DNA from: Candidatus Obscuribacterales bacterium
Lineage (GTDB): Bacteria > Cyanobacteriota > Vampirovibrionia > Obscuribacterales > Obscuribacteraceae
Length of the DNA stretch: 32,288 nucleotides
NCBI GenBank assembly: GCA_021732565.1
Contig: JAKFUT010000061.1
Coordinates: 1 to 32,288, forward strand
Direction: 5' to 3'
The translations under genes and the position numbers were made by a program. Under the pieces are notes generated by a model. That model was not told the origin of the DNA. It did not search any database and saw nothing but the letters and a program-made list of their open reading frames with translations. Below, piece after piece: positions 7,999 to 15,548 of this stretch. Each line of letters begins with the position of its first letter. The stretch's first letter is position 1.

Positions 7999-8312
7999 AG
8001 CGCAAAATGTACAGGCAGGGCGATGTTCTACTAATGCAAATTGAAGAAATGCCCAAATCGGCAGAAGAAAGTGTGGCAGACGGAGATCGCATAGTACTGG
8101 CCTATGGTGAAGTGACGGGGCACGCACATGCCGTGGCGACAACACATGCGAAAATATTCGCAGATCGTGACACTCGCTTCCTGCACGTTGGTGAAAACGG
8201 AGCATCTCTGGTGCATGAAGAGCATGCCACCATTGCTCTGGAGCCTGGCGTTTATCGCATTGTTCATCAACGCGAGTACGTGCCCAACAGCCAACGGTTC
8301 GTGGCTGATTAG
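7995..8312 (+). CDS. Conserved 105-residue 'RQGDVLL' protein, partner of DUF6745
   Basis: Start GTG 7995 is chosen because GGAGGAAG stands 5-7 bases upstream and the leader ORF stops on it; an in-frame ATG at 7980 would add five residues. The product contains MYRQGDVLLMQIEEMP, then VLAYGEVTGHAHAV, then FLHVGENGASLVHEEHATIALEPGVYRIVHQREYVP and ends RFVAD. I recall small proteins with this RQGDVLL...GEVTGHAHA...VHEEHATI...VxxQREY pattern, often encoded next to DUF6745 proteins, exactly as here (25-base gap). The His-rich conserved segments (GHAHA, HEEH) suggest a metal site or a small cupin-like beta fold. No biochemical function is known to me. Confidence 0.85.
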   Translation: MKRKMYRQGDVLLMQIEEMPKSAEESVADGDRIVLAYGEVTGHAHAVATTHAKIFADRDTRFLHVGENGASLVHEEHATIALEPGVYRIVHQREYVPNSQRFVAD

Positions 8313-8337
8313 AAGCAGGGGCGATCAGTAAGATTCG

Positions 8338-9675
8338 ATGGCAATAGCCAGCACTCTTGAGCGGGAAACCGCTGTTCGCAATACCTTCGGCCGCCAGGTA
8401 ACCCTCGGCGCCAGGGCCCGCGCCGAGGTCGCAATTGGCCAACTTTATGAGAAGGCAGGGAAACCTCAACCAGCCATCGTTTGGTGCCGCAGCATTTACC
8501 AGTTGCTCACCTTGCCGTCGTTATTGATTGGCATCCTCCACAGTGATATCTGGCCCAAGGTTTCCGGCTATTTCTTCTATCAAGATGATGATAGCGAGGT
8601 CTACAAACAAGCGTTAGATGAGGCATGGGCGGATGTATGGACCCATGCCGGTTGTCTGCTGCTTCAGTGGATGCGTCGAACAAGCCGCATTGATCACCAT
8701 GAACCGGATGTGGAAGTTTCTGCAATGATTCAGTGCAAGAGTCAGCTACTGGCGTGGGCTCGCTCGGGTCAGCTTACGCGATTCGAGGATAAACGCGACG
8801 ATCTTTACCGCCGAATTTGGACTCGCCATCTGTGCGATCCAGATTTCATGTTGCGCGAGTTACGAACTGTAGGTGACAATTTAGACTACGAATTGGCGCG
8901 GGAGGGGCACTTCTTTGCACGTGAGATGGAACAGTCTTCTCCCTATTTTGATCAGATCAAAGTGAGCTACGACACTCTTGCCAGATCGATTAAAGGGCTG
9001 ATTGCAACGATGGGAGCTGAACCCACCGCGCAGATAACACGAGCGCTCTGGCTACCGGCTTCAATGTCTTCACTGGTGCTCTGTGATCTGTGGCGAAGTT
9101 GCGTAAATAATGAAGCCTTTGAGCATTACAAAGACGATTTGAAACTCTGGTTACAACTATCGGAAACCGTTCTGGGAATGGTGTGCATTGATGATGTAGC
9201 GTTCGTTTGCGAGCAGCCAGGGTCACTCTCCATAGATACAGGCGGGCGGTTGCATAGCGAGGCGGGGCCGGCTCTCAAGTTTGCCGATGAATCGGCCTAT
9301 TACATCTGGCACGGCGTAAATGTTGATCGCCGGATTATAGAGGAACCAGAGTCAATTACGCTGGCAGAGATTGAGTCGACTGGCAATTTGGAATTGCGCC
9401 GAGTATTGATCGAACGCTTTGGTCAGGCAAGATATTTGCAGGAATCTGGAGCGGAACTGATGCAGGAAGATGAGTGCGGAATACTATATCGTCAACAATT
9501 CGAATGGGACGAAGCCCTGGTGATGGTTAAAGTCATTAATTCCACGCCTGAACCAGACGGAACATTCAAGGAGTATTTTCTCAGAGTTCCTCCAGAAACA
9601 AGCACCGCCAGAGAAGGTATCGCATGGACCTTCGGATTGGACGCGGAACAATATGAACCTGACGCACAAACCTGA
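8338..9675 (+). CDS. DUF6745 family protein
   Basis: 445 residues. The N-terminal third holds the AEVAIGQLYEKAGKPQPAIVWCRS motif, where DUF6745 members have a 'lYaaaGlppPriVWv.SP' signature. The C-terminal half holds FVCEQPGSLSIDTGGRLHSEAGPALKFADESAYYIWHGV, then EEPESITLAEIESTGNLELRRVLIERFG, then VKVINSTPEPDGTFKEYFLRVPPETSTAREGIAWTFGL, the strongest family marks. There is no signal peptide or transmembrane segment, so it is probably cytoplasmic. It lies 25 bases after the QGDVLL gene and almost surely shares its mRNA. The function of DUF6745 is not known to me; the paired small protein suggests a two-component complex. No strong Shine-Dalgarno precedes ATG 8338, so coupling to the upstream gene is plausible. 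Confidence 0.88.
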   Translation: MAIASTLERETAVRNTFGRQVTLGARARAEVAIGQLYEKAGKPQPAIVWCRSIYQLLTLPSLLIGILHSDIWPKVSGYFFYQDDDSEVYKQALDEAWADVWTHAGCLLLQWMRRTSRIDHHEPDVEVSAMIQCKSQLLAWARSGQLTRFEDKRDDLYRRIWTRHLCDPDFMLRELRTVGDNLDYELAREGHFFAREMEQSSPYFDQIKVSYDTLARSIKGLIATMGAEPTAQITRALWLPASMSSLVLCDLWRSCVNNEAFEHYKDDLKLWLQLSETVLGMVCIDDVAFVCEQPGSLSIDTGGRLHSEAGPALKFADESAYYIWHGVNVDRRIIEEPESITLAEIESTGNLELRRVLIERFGQARYLQESGAELMQEDECGILYRQQFEWDEALVMVKVINSTPEPDGTFKEYFLRVPPETSTAREGIAWTFGLDAEQYEPDAQT

Positions 9676-9899
9676 TTGATCCACGTGTGCACCGTTAATA
9701 CTTCATGACTCATAACGAAGCCTGCGAACCTTAGTCGGGATTTTGTCGTCCGACGTCTTGAGCAGCGCACTCGGTGAATACTTTGGTAGCGCCCCGGTCC
9801 AGCTTCCGAAATTCGTTCATCACCTGCTTCTATGGAAGAGTGGGCACTGGCCTCGAACGTGCACGGTTCTCATATAGTGATCAAGTATCAGGAGGAAAT

Positions 9900-10442
9900 A
9901 TGCAACAACATTTCGTCGCAGATCTCGAAGAGATTCGCCGCCGTGCTAGAGAGCACACCGAATCGGGCGCCCTTACAGCTGGATACAAGGCGGATAGCAA
10001 GGCTGTAGTTGATATGTTAAACGAAGCTCTGGCCACTGAGATTGTGTGTGTACTGAGGTACAAGCGTCACTACTTCATGGCGCAAGGACTTGCTGCAGAA
10101 TCTGTCGCTCAGGAATTTCTCGAACACGCTAATGAAGAAATGGACCATGCAGATCGAATTGCAAATCGGATTGTTCAGCTTGGCGGGCAACCTGACCTTA
10201 ATCCCAAGGGGCTCTCAGAGAGAAGTTCCAGCGAGTATGTCGAAGGAAACGATCTGAAGGAAATGATCAAAGAGGATCTGGTGGCCGAGCGCATTGCAAT
10301 TGACATATATCGTGAGGCGATCGCGTTCGTCAATGAGGAAGATCCGACAACGCGACGACTCTTAGAAGATATATTGGCCAAAGAGGAAGAACATGCAGAG
10401 GACATGGCTAGCCTGATAGCTAAGATAGATAAGCCTTCTTAG
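9900..10442 (+). CDS. Ferritin-like diiron protein (bacterioferritin/Dps-like)
   Basis: 180 residues; ATG 9900 follows an ideal GGAGG Shine-Dalgarno (9891-9895), so the longer frame to 9774 is rejected. The protein is a four-helix bundle with diiron ligands: Glu in EALATEIVCVLRYKRHYF (helix A), Glu/His in HANEEMDHADRIANRI (helix B), Glu in DLVAERIAIDIYREAI (helix C) and the Glu/His pair in LAKEEEHAEDMASLI (helix D). Members oxidise Fe(II) and store or detoxify iron, often in peroxide stress. The bacterioferritin haem methionine cannot be assigned with confidence. It is monocistronic. A short inverted repeat TTGCG/CGCAA (10443-10456) follows the stop but has no T-tract. Confidence 0.9.
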   Translation: MQQHFVADLEEIRRRAREHTESGALTAGYKADSKAVVDMLNEALATEIVCVLRYKRHYFMAQGLAAESVAQEFLEHANEEMDHADRIANRIVQLGGQPDLNPKGLSERSSSEYVEGNDLKEMIKEDLVAERIAIDIYREAIAFVNEEDPTTRRLLEDILAKEEEHAEDMASLIAKIDKPS

Positions 10443-10502
10443 TTGCGTAAGCGCAAGTAAATTGACATAATAAGCGCCGCGGTCCTGCCAGGAATCCGGT
10501 CA

Positions 10503-10949
10503 ATGTCAGTAGAATTCGTTGAAGGCGACCTGCTGGAGCAGTCCACAGAAGCGATAGTAAACGCGTGGAATCAAAATATCATTCCGTGGTGGCTATTGCT
10601 TCCGCATGGAGTCTCAGGTGCAATAAAGAAACGCGCCGGAATCGGCCCGTTTGTAGAGGTGGCACGGTTCGGCCCGCTTAAAGTCGGGCAAGCTGTTCAT
10701 ACAAGCGCAGGAAAGCTGCCATACAAGGCAATAATTCATGTGGCGGGCATTAACATGTTCTGGACAGCGACGGAGAAATCTATAACCACTTCGACATTGA
10801 ATGCGATAAAACTGGGGGAAGATCTCGGGCTGAAATCGATTGCCTTTCCCATTCTTGGAGCAGGTGCCGGCGGCTTTAACCCGGAGCGGGCCGAGGAGAT
10901 CATGCTTGATGCATCGGCAAAAGCGAAGCGAAAATCGAGATCACAATAG
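10503..10949 (+). CDS. Macro-domain protein (ADP-ribose binding), C-terminus frameshifted
   Basis: 148 residues in the continuous frame. Macro-domain motifs are clear: VEFVEGDLLEQSTEAIVNAWNQ (ADP-ribose adenine site), HGVSGAIKKRAG, GQAVHTSAGKLPYKAIIHVAGIN, and the phosphate loop FPILGAGAGGFNPERAEEIM. Members bind or hydrolyse ADP-ribose, O-acetyl-ADP-ribose or mono-ADP-ribosyl adducts. The last residues AKAKRKSRSQ look wrong: in the -1 frame the same DNA reads KIEITIVRFKKK and stops at TGA 10967-10969, which is the normal final beta strand of this family. One extra A in the AAAA run at 10919-10922, or a -1 ribosomal slip there, would restore it. So the gene is either recently damaged, mis-sequenced or frameshift-expressed. 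A terminator directly follows the restored stop. Confidence 0.88.
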   Translation: MSVEFVEGDLLEQSTEAIVNAWNQNIIPWWLLLPHGVSGAIKKRAGIGPFVEVARFGPLKVGQAVHTSAGKLPYKAIIHVAGINMFWTATEKSITTSTLNAIKLGEDLGLKSIAFPILGAGAGGFNPERAEEIMLDASAKAKRKSRSQ

Positions 10950-10963
10950 TACGGTTCAAAAAG

Positions 10964-10994
10964 AAATGAATGCGTTTCTGGCGCATTCATTTTC
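10964..10994 (+). terminator. Rho-independent terminator after macro-domain gene
   Basis: Arms 10964-10974 and 10982-10992 form an 11-bp perfect stem (core TGAATGCG / CGCATTCA) with a 7-base loop, followed by TTTTCTTC. The left arm contains the TGA that ends the restored macro-domain frame, which supports that frame as the original gene end. It also argues against a gene starting at the ATG at 10970, inside the stem. Confidence 0.75.
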
Positions 10995-11131
10995 TTCGGC
11001 GAAATGCGAAAAGCACCTGCGATAATGCGCTTCTACGCGCGGCGGAAAATACCGGCTTGGAGGGAAGGGTATTGCCTCATGGTTGGATTAAAGCAACGTT
11101 AATTTGCAGGAAGGTTGCCCGGTACAAGACT

Positions 11132-11470
11132 ATGCTGGAGAGTATGGATGGCCAGCAAACACGCAACCTTGAAATGAAAGAATCCACAAAACGATTCGAA
11201 AAACTCCGTTCCTCCAACCCGTATGACGAAGACAAGATTGCCGGCATCGTCTATGCTCTAGCGACTGGCACAATGGCCTTCTGGATTGGGGTGAAGTGCG
11301 GCCCGGCATGGGCGCTGGGCACGTTCGGATTATTGTGTTTAGGCACTTATGGCCGCCGCGGGCAACGTCCATTATTCCACGACGACGGCCTCAATCAATC
11401 TGTTTGCGGTTTGGGTCTTGTCTGTCTTACAGTAGCCATCGGCTGGGGCTGGTTCGCTTTCGGCAGATGA
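11132..11470 (+). CDS. Small membrane protein of unknown function
   Basis: 112 residues from ATG 11132; ATG 11144 with a close GGAG is an alternative, and the open frame extends back to 10970, but that start lies inside the terminator stem. The N-terminus is hydrophilic (TKRFEKLRSSNPYDEDK). Hydrophobic segments follow: IAGIVYALATGTMAFWIGV, AWALGTFGLLCLGTYG and CGLGLVCLTVAIGWGWFAFG, suggesting two to three membrane spans with a basic loop (GRRGQRPLFHDDG). I recognise no family. The gene ends convergently about 115 bases from the histidine kinase. Coding status is likely given the coherent membrane pattern; the start is uncertain. Confidence 0.6.
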   Translation: MLESMDGQQTRNLEMKESTKRFEKLRSSNPYDEDKIAGIVYALATGTMAFWIGVKCGPAWALGTFGLLCLGTYGRRGQRPLFHDDGLNQSVCGLGLVCLTVAIGWGWFAFGR

Positions 11471-11584
11471 CCGAAGAACGATGTAACTGCGACAATTCGC
11501 TGCAGGTCTTGCCGGACATTGCTGGTTCTGTTGCGATGTTGCCGAGAATGGTACGTGAAGGGTTTTGTGCCAGTGGGAGAGAGA

Positions 11585-13768
11585 TTACTCCTCTGGAATC
11601 GGTATGCGAAACCAGAATGTGCTGCCTTTGTCAGGCTCGCTTGTAACACCAATCTCTCCCTGGTGCGCCAGAACAATCGCTTTGCAGATTGCCAGACCCA
11701 GACCGGAGCCGCCTTTTTCGGTGGCATCAGTTCGCTCAACTTGGCGAAAGCGTTCAAAAACTGCCGCTTGTAGCGCCACCGGAATTCCGCGCCCCTGATC
11801 GGTTACACGAACTTCTATTGCCGAATTAGATTCATGGCAAGTCACTGTTATGGTACTTCCCCGGGGAGAAAATTTAATTGCATTCGCCACCAGGTTAACT
11901 ACCACTTGAATCAGCCGGTGTCCGTCCGCCAAAGTCTCACATGAAGACAACCGCGGTTCGATGTGAACGCCGGCTTTATCCGCTAGCGGCGAAACTGCGT
12001 CGATGGATTTCATCACGATCATGTCCATGGCCACAACTTCTCTGTCGAGTTTCATTTCGCCGGATTCCAGGCGCTCAGCTTCCAGCATGTCGTTCACCAA
12101 CTGAATCAACCGCTCGACCTCGCCTTCCGTCTTTCCCAGGGCACTGCGACCGGCTTCGTTGATCGAGCCGTATGCACCGTCCATGAGCAGGCTGAGACAC
12201 AGGCGCACTGCCCCGAGTGGCGCGCGCAAATCGTGTGCCAACATCGCGATAAACTCTTTCTTTAACCGCTGAATATTGTGTCTTTCGGTAATATCCAAAA
12301 GTGCAACGAGATGTTTCTCTTGCCCTTGATAGCTAAAGCGCTTGGCTGCAACCTCAACTGGCAGTGTTTCACCACTGGCGGTGCGGGCCTGCACCTCGCG
12401 CAGCTTCCCCTCAAAGCGCTCCTTGATCACCGCTCCAAAATCAAGCTCGCTCGAGGCGGACGTGTTTAACACTAACAATTCACTCACTGTCTGCTCAGTC
12501 AGATATTCGGCGTTAAAGCCGAACATCTTTTCCGTCCACGAATTAGCAAGCTCAATTCTCCCGTTCTCGTCTGCAATTAATAACGATATGGGCATAGTCT
12601 CCACGATCATGCGCACTCGTGCTTCGCTCTCTCTCAGCAATTGTTCCGCCTCTTTGCGAGACGTGATATCGTGAGCGACGCAAAAAAAGGCTTGCTCCAC
12701 ATCCGACCAGTCAACCGACCAGAGCATACTAATCATCGTTCCGTCGTTTTGCCGGCAAGTATTTTCAAAACTATTAGAGTGCCTATTCGAACGAATTCGC
12801 TCAAGATGTTCCTCCGTCTCAACCACTCCCACAACAACTTTCGCCAGCGATTCACCAATCAACTCTTGGGGGGCGAACTGCCAGATTTTCGAAGCAGCTG
12901 GATTTACCGCGATGAATCTATTTGCTGTGTTTAGCGAAAAGATTACGTCGACCGCGTTCTCCACAATCGACCGTTCCCGCTTCGCTGCCTCTTCCAGCGA
13001 ACGAGCCATTTCATGAAAGACAGAATCTAAAATGGCAACTTCATCTTTCCCCGGAAGTTTCGGAAGAAGTGGAGATTTTTCGGCCAGCCGTTCAGCGTTT
13101 TTTACCAGCAGGTTCAGTCGTGCGGTAATGCTTCGAGCAAAGAGCATCGCTACAAATATACTTACCAGTACACTGGTCACAAATCCGCCAATAACCAATT
13201 GCCAGATTCTTTGTTTCCATAGCGCCGCAGCAGTTGGTTGACGAGTTCTGGAAAATCTCTTTTCCATGTTGGAGAATGCCGATACCTCGCCCATAAATTG
13301 CTTGACTGTGCCTTCTAGCTCAGTGCGCATACCGACTATTTGGAGCAAGCTGAACCGATCCTGTGCTTCGGATAACTGCATAACAGCATTCATCGTCTCA
13401 AACGCTCGCGACTCTAGCTTTTCTAATCGTTTCAATGCTTGCGCCTGTTCAGCATTGCCAACGGTCAATGCTTCCAGTTCACGACAAATTTCCTCATTTC
13501 GAAGCTGCTTCTCGTGATACCTGTCAATAAAGCTGCTTCCGCTCGTCAGCACATACGACCCGACGGTGGAAACTGCTTCCATGAAACACGTGCCCAGATT
13601 ATTTGTTCGCTCCTGAATACTGCGAGCATGTGCTTCTCGATTTGCATCGATCTCAGCTTGCTGGAGCAACCAGGCCAGCAGCCCCAAAACGACGACACTG
13701 AACAGCAGAGGCAACAAGACCAAAGCAACACCTTTATAGGCTATCTTGACATCGGAAAGGCTTGGCAT
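11585..13768 (-). CDS. Membrane sensor histidine kinase (HAMP-PAS-PAS-HisKA-HATPase)
   Basis: 727 residues; ATG 13768 has GGAG six bases upstream. Order seen: TM1 (GVALVLLPLLFSVVVLGLLAWLL, about 12-35), a roughly 150-residue helical extracytoplasmic sensor (CHASE3-like by layout), TM2 (LVIGGFVTSVLVSIFVAMLFA, about 187-210), a HAMP linker, PAS1 (RSIVENAVDVIFSLN...VNPAA), PAS2 (RMIVETMPISLLIADENGRIELAN), HisKA with phospho-acceptor His near residue 512 in MLAHDLRAPLGAV, and HATPase_c with N box NLVANAIKFSPRG, G1 DQGRGIP, F box FERFRQ and G2 GSGLGLAI. All catalytic boxes are intact. No receiver domain or response-regulator gene lies next to it, so it is an orphan kinase in this window. It is divergent from the TPR gene at 13947. 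Confidence 0.95.
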   Translation of the reverse strand: MPSLSDVKIAYKGVALVLLPLLFSVVVLGLLAWLLQQAEIDANREAHARSIQERTNNLGTCFMEAVSTVGSYVLTSGSSFIDRYHEKQLRNEEICRELEALTVGNAEQAQALKRLEKLESRAFETMNAVMQLSEAQDRFSLLQIVGMRTELEGTVKQFMGEVSAFSNMEKRFSRTRQPTAAALWKQRIWQLVIGGFVTSVLVSIFVAMLFARSITARLNLLVKNAERLAEKSPLLPKLPGKDEVAILDSVFHEMARSLEEAAKRERSIVENAVDVIFSLNTANRFIAVNPAASKIWQFAPQELIGESLAKVVVGVVETEEHLERIRSNRHSNSFENTCRQNDGTMISMLWSVDWSDVEQAFFCVAHDITSRKEAEQLLRESEARVRMIVETMPISLLIADENGRIELANSWTEKMFGFNAEYLTEQTVSELLVLNTSASSELDFGAVIKERFEGKLREVQARTASGETLPVEVAAKRFSYQGQEKHLVALLDITERHNIQRLKKEFIAMLAHDLRAPLGAVRLCLSLLMDGAYGSINEAGRSALGKTEGEVERLIQLVNDMLEAERLESGEMKLDREVVAMDMIVMKSIDAVSPLADKAGVHIEPRLSSCETLADGHRLIQVVVNLVANAIKFSPRGSTITVTCHESNSAIEVRVTDQGRGIPVALQAAVFERFRQVERTDATEKGGSGLGLAICKAIVLAHQGEIGVTSEPDKGSTFWFRIPIPEE

Positions 13769-13946
13769 CGAAACTCCATTCAGCCTCTACAGTGTAACCA
13801 ATCCAGCCGTCTCTGTCGCGAGGAGGCGTTGCGGAGCCCCCGAGGCAAGTAACTCGAGGCGCGTTCCGGGTATATATGGAGCCAGGAGTCCGTAAGCCAG
13901 GGCGTCAGGAACATGCGGCTCATCCGGGGGAACAATCGCGGCGGCC

Positions 13947-15524
13947 ATGAGAGTTTATGATCACCATCCGGGCATTTGTCGACTACGAGGGTTAATACCG
14001 GGGGGACTTCTGCTATTGTCCGTGGCTGCTTCTCCGTGTTGCCAGGCATTTAATTTGCAGTCATGGATCCACGACTCGCAAACGGCAGAGAAAGCAGCAA
14101 GACAATCTAATTTTACGGAATCTGAACGACTATACTCCATGGCGATGAAAGAAGCAGCAACAAAAGGAGAGGAGAGCATCTTCCATTTGTTGTCGCTGCG
14201 CAATCTTGCCAGAATTTACCGCCACGAACACAAACTGGACCAGGCTGCGATATTACATCGGAAAGACATGGAGATACTGGCTCGCCTCGGTACAGAGTCG
14301 CCTGAATTACTCGACAGCCTGTTCTTTCTGGCCGATATCGCCATGGAACAAGGCAGGCGGAGTGAAGCAGAGGTGCTACTGATTAGAGCGTTGAAAATCG
14401 CTGAATCACCGGCCGCCCTCGTAGAGCACAGTCCTGATCTCACTATGGTGTTGCTGTCGTTGATCAGACTCTACGATGGCGAGGAAAATTTTGATCGAGC
14501 CGCACCGGTATTGCGAAGACTTGCCGGCACGATCAACCGGCTACCGTATGGTTTTCGGTACATATACAAGGTTGATAAGACTCTGTCTGGTTTAACCCCT
14601 GTAATGGAAAATCTTCAAGCGAAGGAAGCTTCTGCTAAACCGGCGATTAAAGGCGCCTTGAGTGCGCTGAAGGACACTCTTACAAACATAGCCAGAACAG
14701 CTTTGCCCAAACTTCGTACCGATCCAAACGCCACTTCGCTCACGCGCAAGACTGTGGAAACACTCATGCGCATCGATCCAGATCACACACTTGAATATTA
14801 CAAGGATTTGATAGCATTGGAAGAGTTAGACGGCAAGAATTCGGAAAAAATAGCGTGGCTCTATCTGAGCCGAGGCAATTACCACTGCAATGCGCAGCAA
14901 TTACCCGGTGCGATCTCGGACTACCGGCATGCAATTGAGGTGCAGCCACAAAATGCAACAGCATACTTTCTGCTAGGCAATGCTTATTCTCGCCAGGGTG
15001 ATTACCGCAAGGCCCTTATTGAGTACGATCGGTGCATGAAAAAATCGACACGAGAGCCAGCCTTCTATTTGTGGAGGGCACATGCACACAGGGTTCTTGG
15101 TCACTATAAAGAGGCATTGGCAGATTACAACCGATCTCTTTCGCTGGGCAGCCGCGATTCCTCTTGTCTCGATGGCAGAGGCCATGTATACGGGGCGCTC
15201 AAGCAAACAGATAAGGCTATAAACGATTACAAAACCGTCTTGAAAAAAGACCCTAATGATGAAATCGCTCTGGCGTCTCTTGGTGCCACGTTTCGAGGAG
15301 AGGGGCAGCTTAATGAGGCCTTGAAATGTTGGAACAGGTTGCTGGAATTTTCAAAGAAAAATCCAGTGGTTTATCTGTGGCGCGCAGAAGTGTATGCTGA
15401 GCGCGGAGAGTTCGCCAAAGCAGAAGACGATTGTGAAAGTGCTCGCCTGTTGGGCTTTAGCGGTGAATGGAGAACTTGCTACGATAATGTTATGCGGCAG
15501 TGCAAGTCAAACCGTGTTCGTTGA
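13947..15524 (+). CDS. Exported tetratricopeptide (TPR) repeat protein
   Basis: 525 residues. The N-terminus (LRGLIPGGLLLLSVAASPCCQAF) is a signal peptide, possibly lipoprotein-like because of the Cys pair at the end of the hydrophobic core. Two TPR blocks are visible: an N-terminal one (about residues 45-155, helices such as ESERLYSMAMKEA and EVLLIRALKIAE) and a long C-terminal array (about 305-515) with canonical repeats such as AISDYRHAIEVQPQNATAYFLLGNAY, ALADYNRSLSLG and AINDYKTVLKKDPNDEIALASLGA. TPR arrays are protein-interaction scaffolds. The central 160 residues have no clear repeat. The start at 13947 lacks a good Shine-Dalgarno. It is divergent from the histidine kinase, with about 180 bases between starts, so co-regulation is possible. 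Confidence 0.88.
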   Translation: MRVYDHHPGICRLRGLIPGGLLLLSVAASPCCQAFNLQSWIHDSQTAEKAARQSNFTESERLYSMAMKEAATKGEESIFHLLSLRNLARIYRHEHKLDQAAILHRKDMEILARLGTESPELLDSLFFLADIAMEQGRRSEAEVLLIRALKIAESPAALVEHSPDLTMVLLSLIRLYDGEENFDRAAPVLRRLAGTINRLPYGFRYIYKVDKTLSGLTPVMENLQAKEASAKPAIKGALSALKDTLTNIARTALPKLRTDPNATSLTRKTVETLMRIDPDHTLEYYKDLIALEELDGKNSEKIAWLYLSRGNYHCNAQQLPGAISDYRHAIEVQPQNATAYFLLGNAYSRQGDYRKALIEYDRCMKKSTREPAFYLWRAHAHRVLGHYKEALADYNRSLSLGSRDSSCLDGRGHVYGALKQTDKAINDYKTVLKKDPNDEIALASLGATFRGEGQLNEALKCWNRLLEFSKKNPVVYLWRAEVYAERGEFAKAEDDCESARLLGFSGEWRTCYDNVMRQCKSNRVR

Positions 15525-15548
15525 AATACTCGACTTACTGAACTTGAC

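Noticed and set aside
9774..9899. In-frame 42-codon N-terminal extension of the ferritin-like gene
   Set aside because: Extension is not ferritin-like, and the ideal GGAGG before ATG 9900 fixes the real start.
10461..10466. TTGACA upstream of the macro-domain gene as a promoter
   Set aside because: Perfect -35 hexamer but no -10 box at 16-18 bases spacing (sequence there is GC-rich).
10970..11131. Upstream extension of the small membrane protein to ATG 10970
   Set aside because: That ATG lies inside the terminator stem of the macro-domain gene, and the added residues (basic, Cys-containing) look non-coding.
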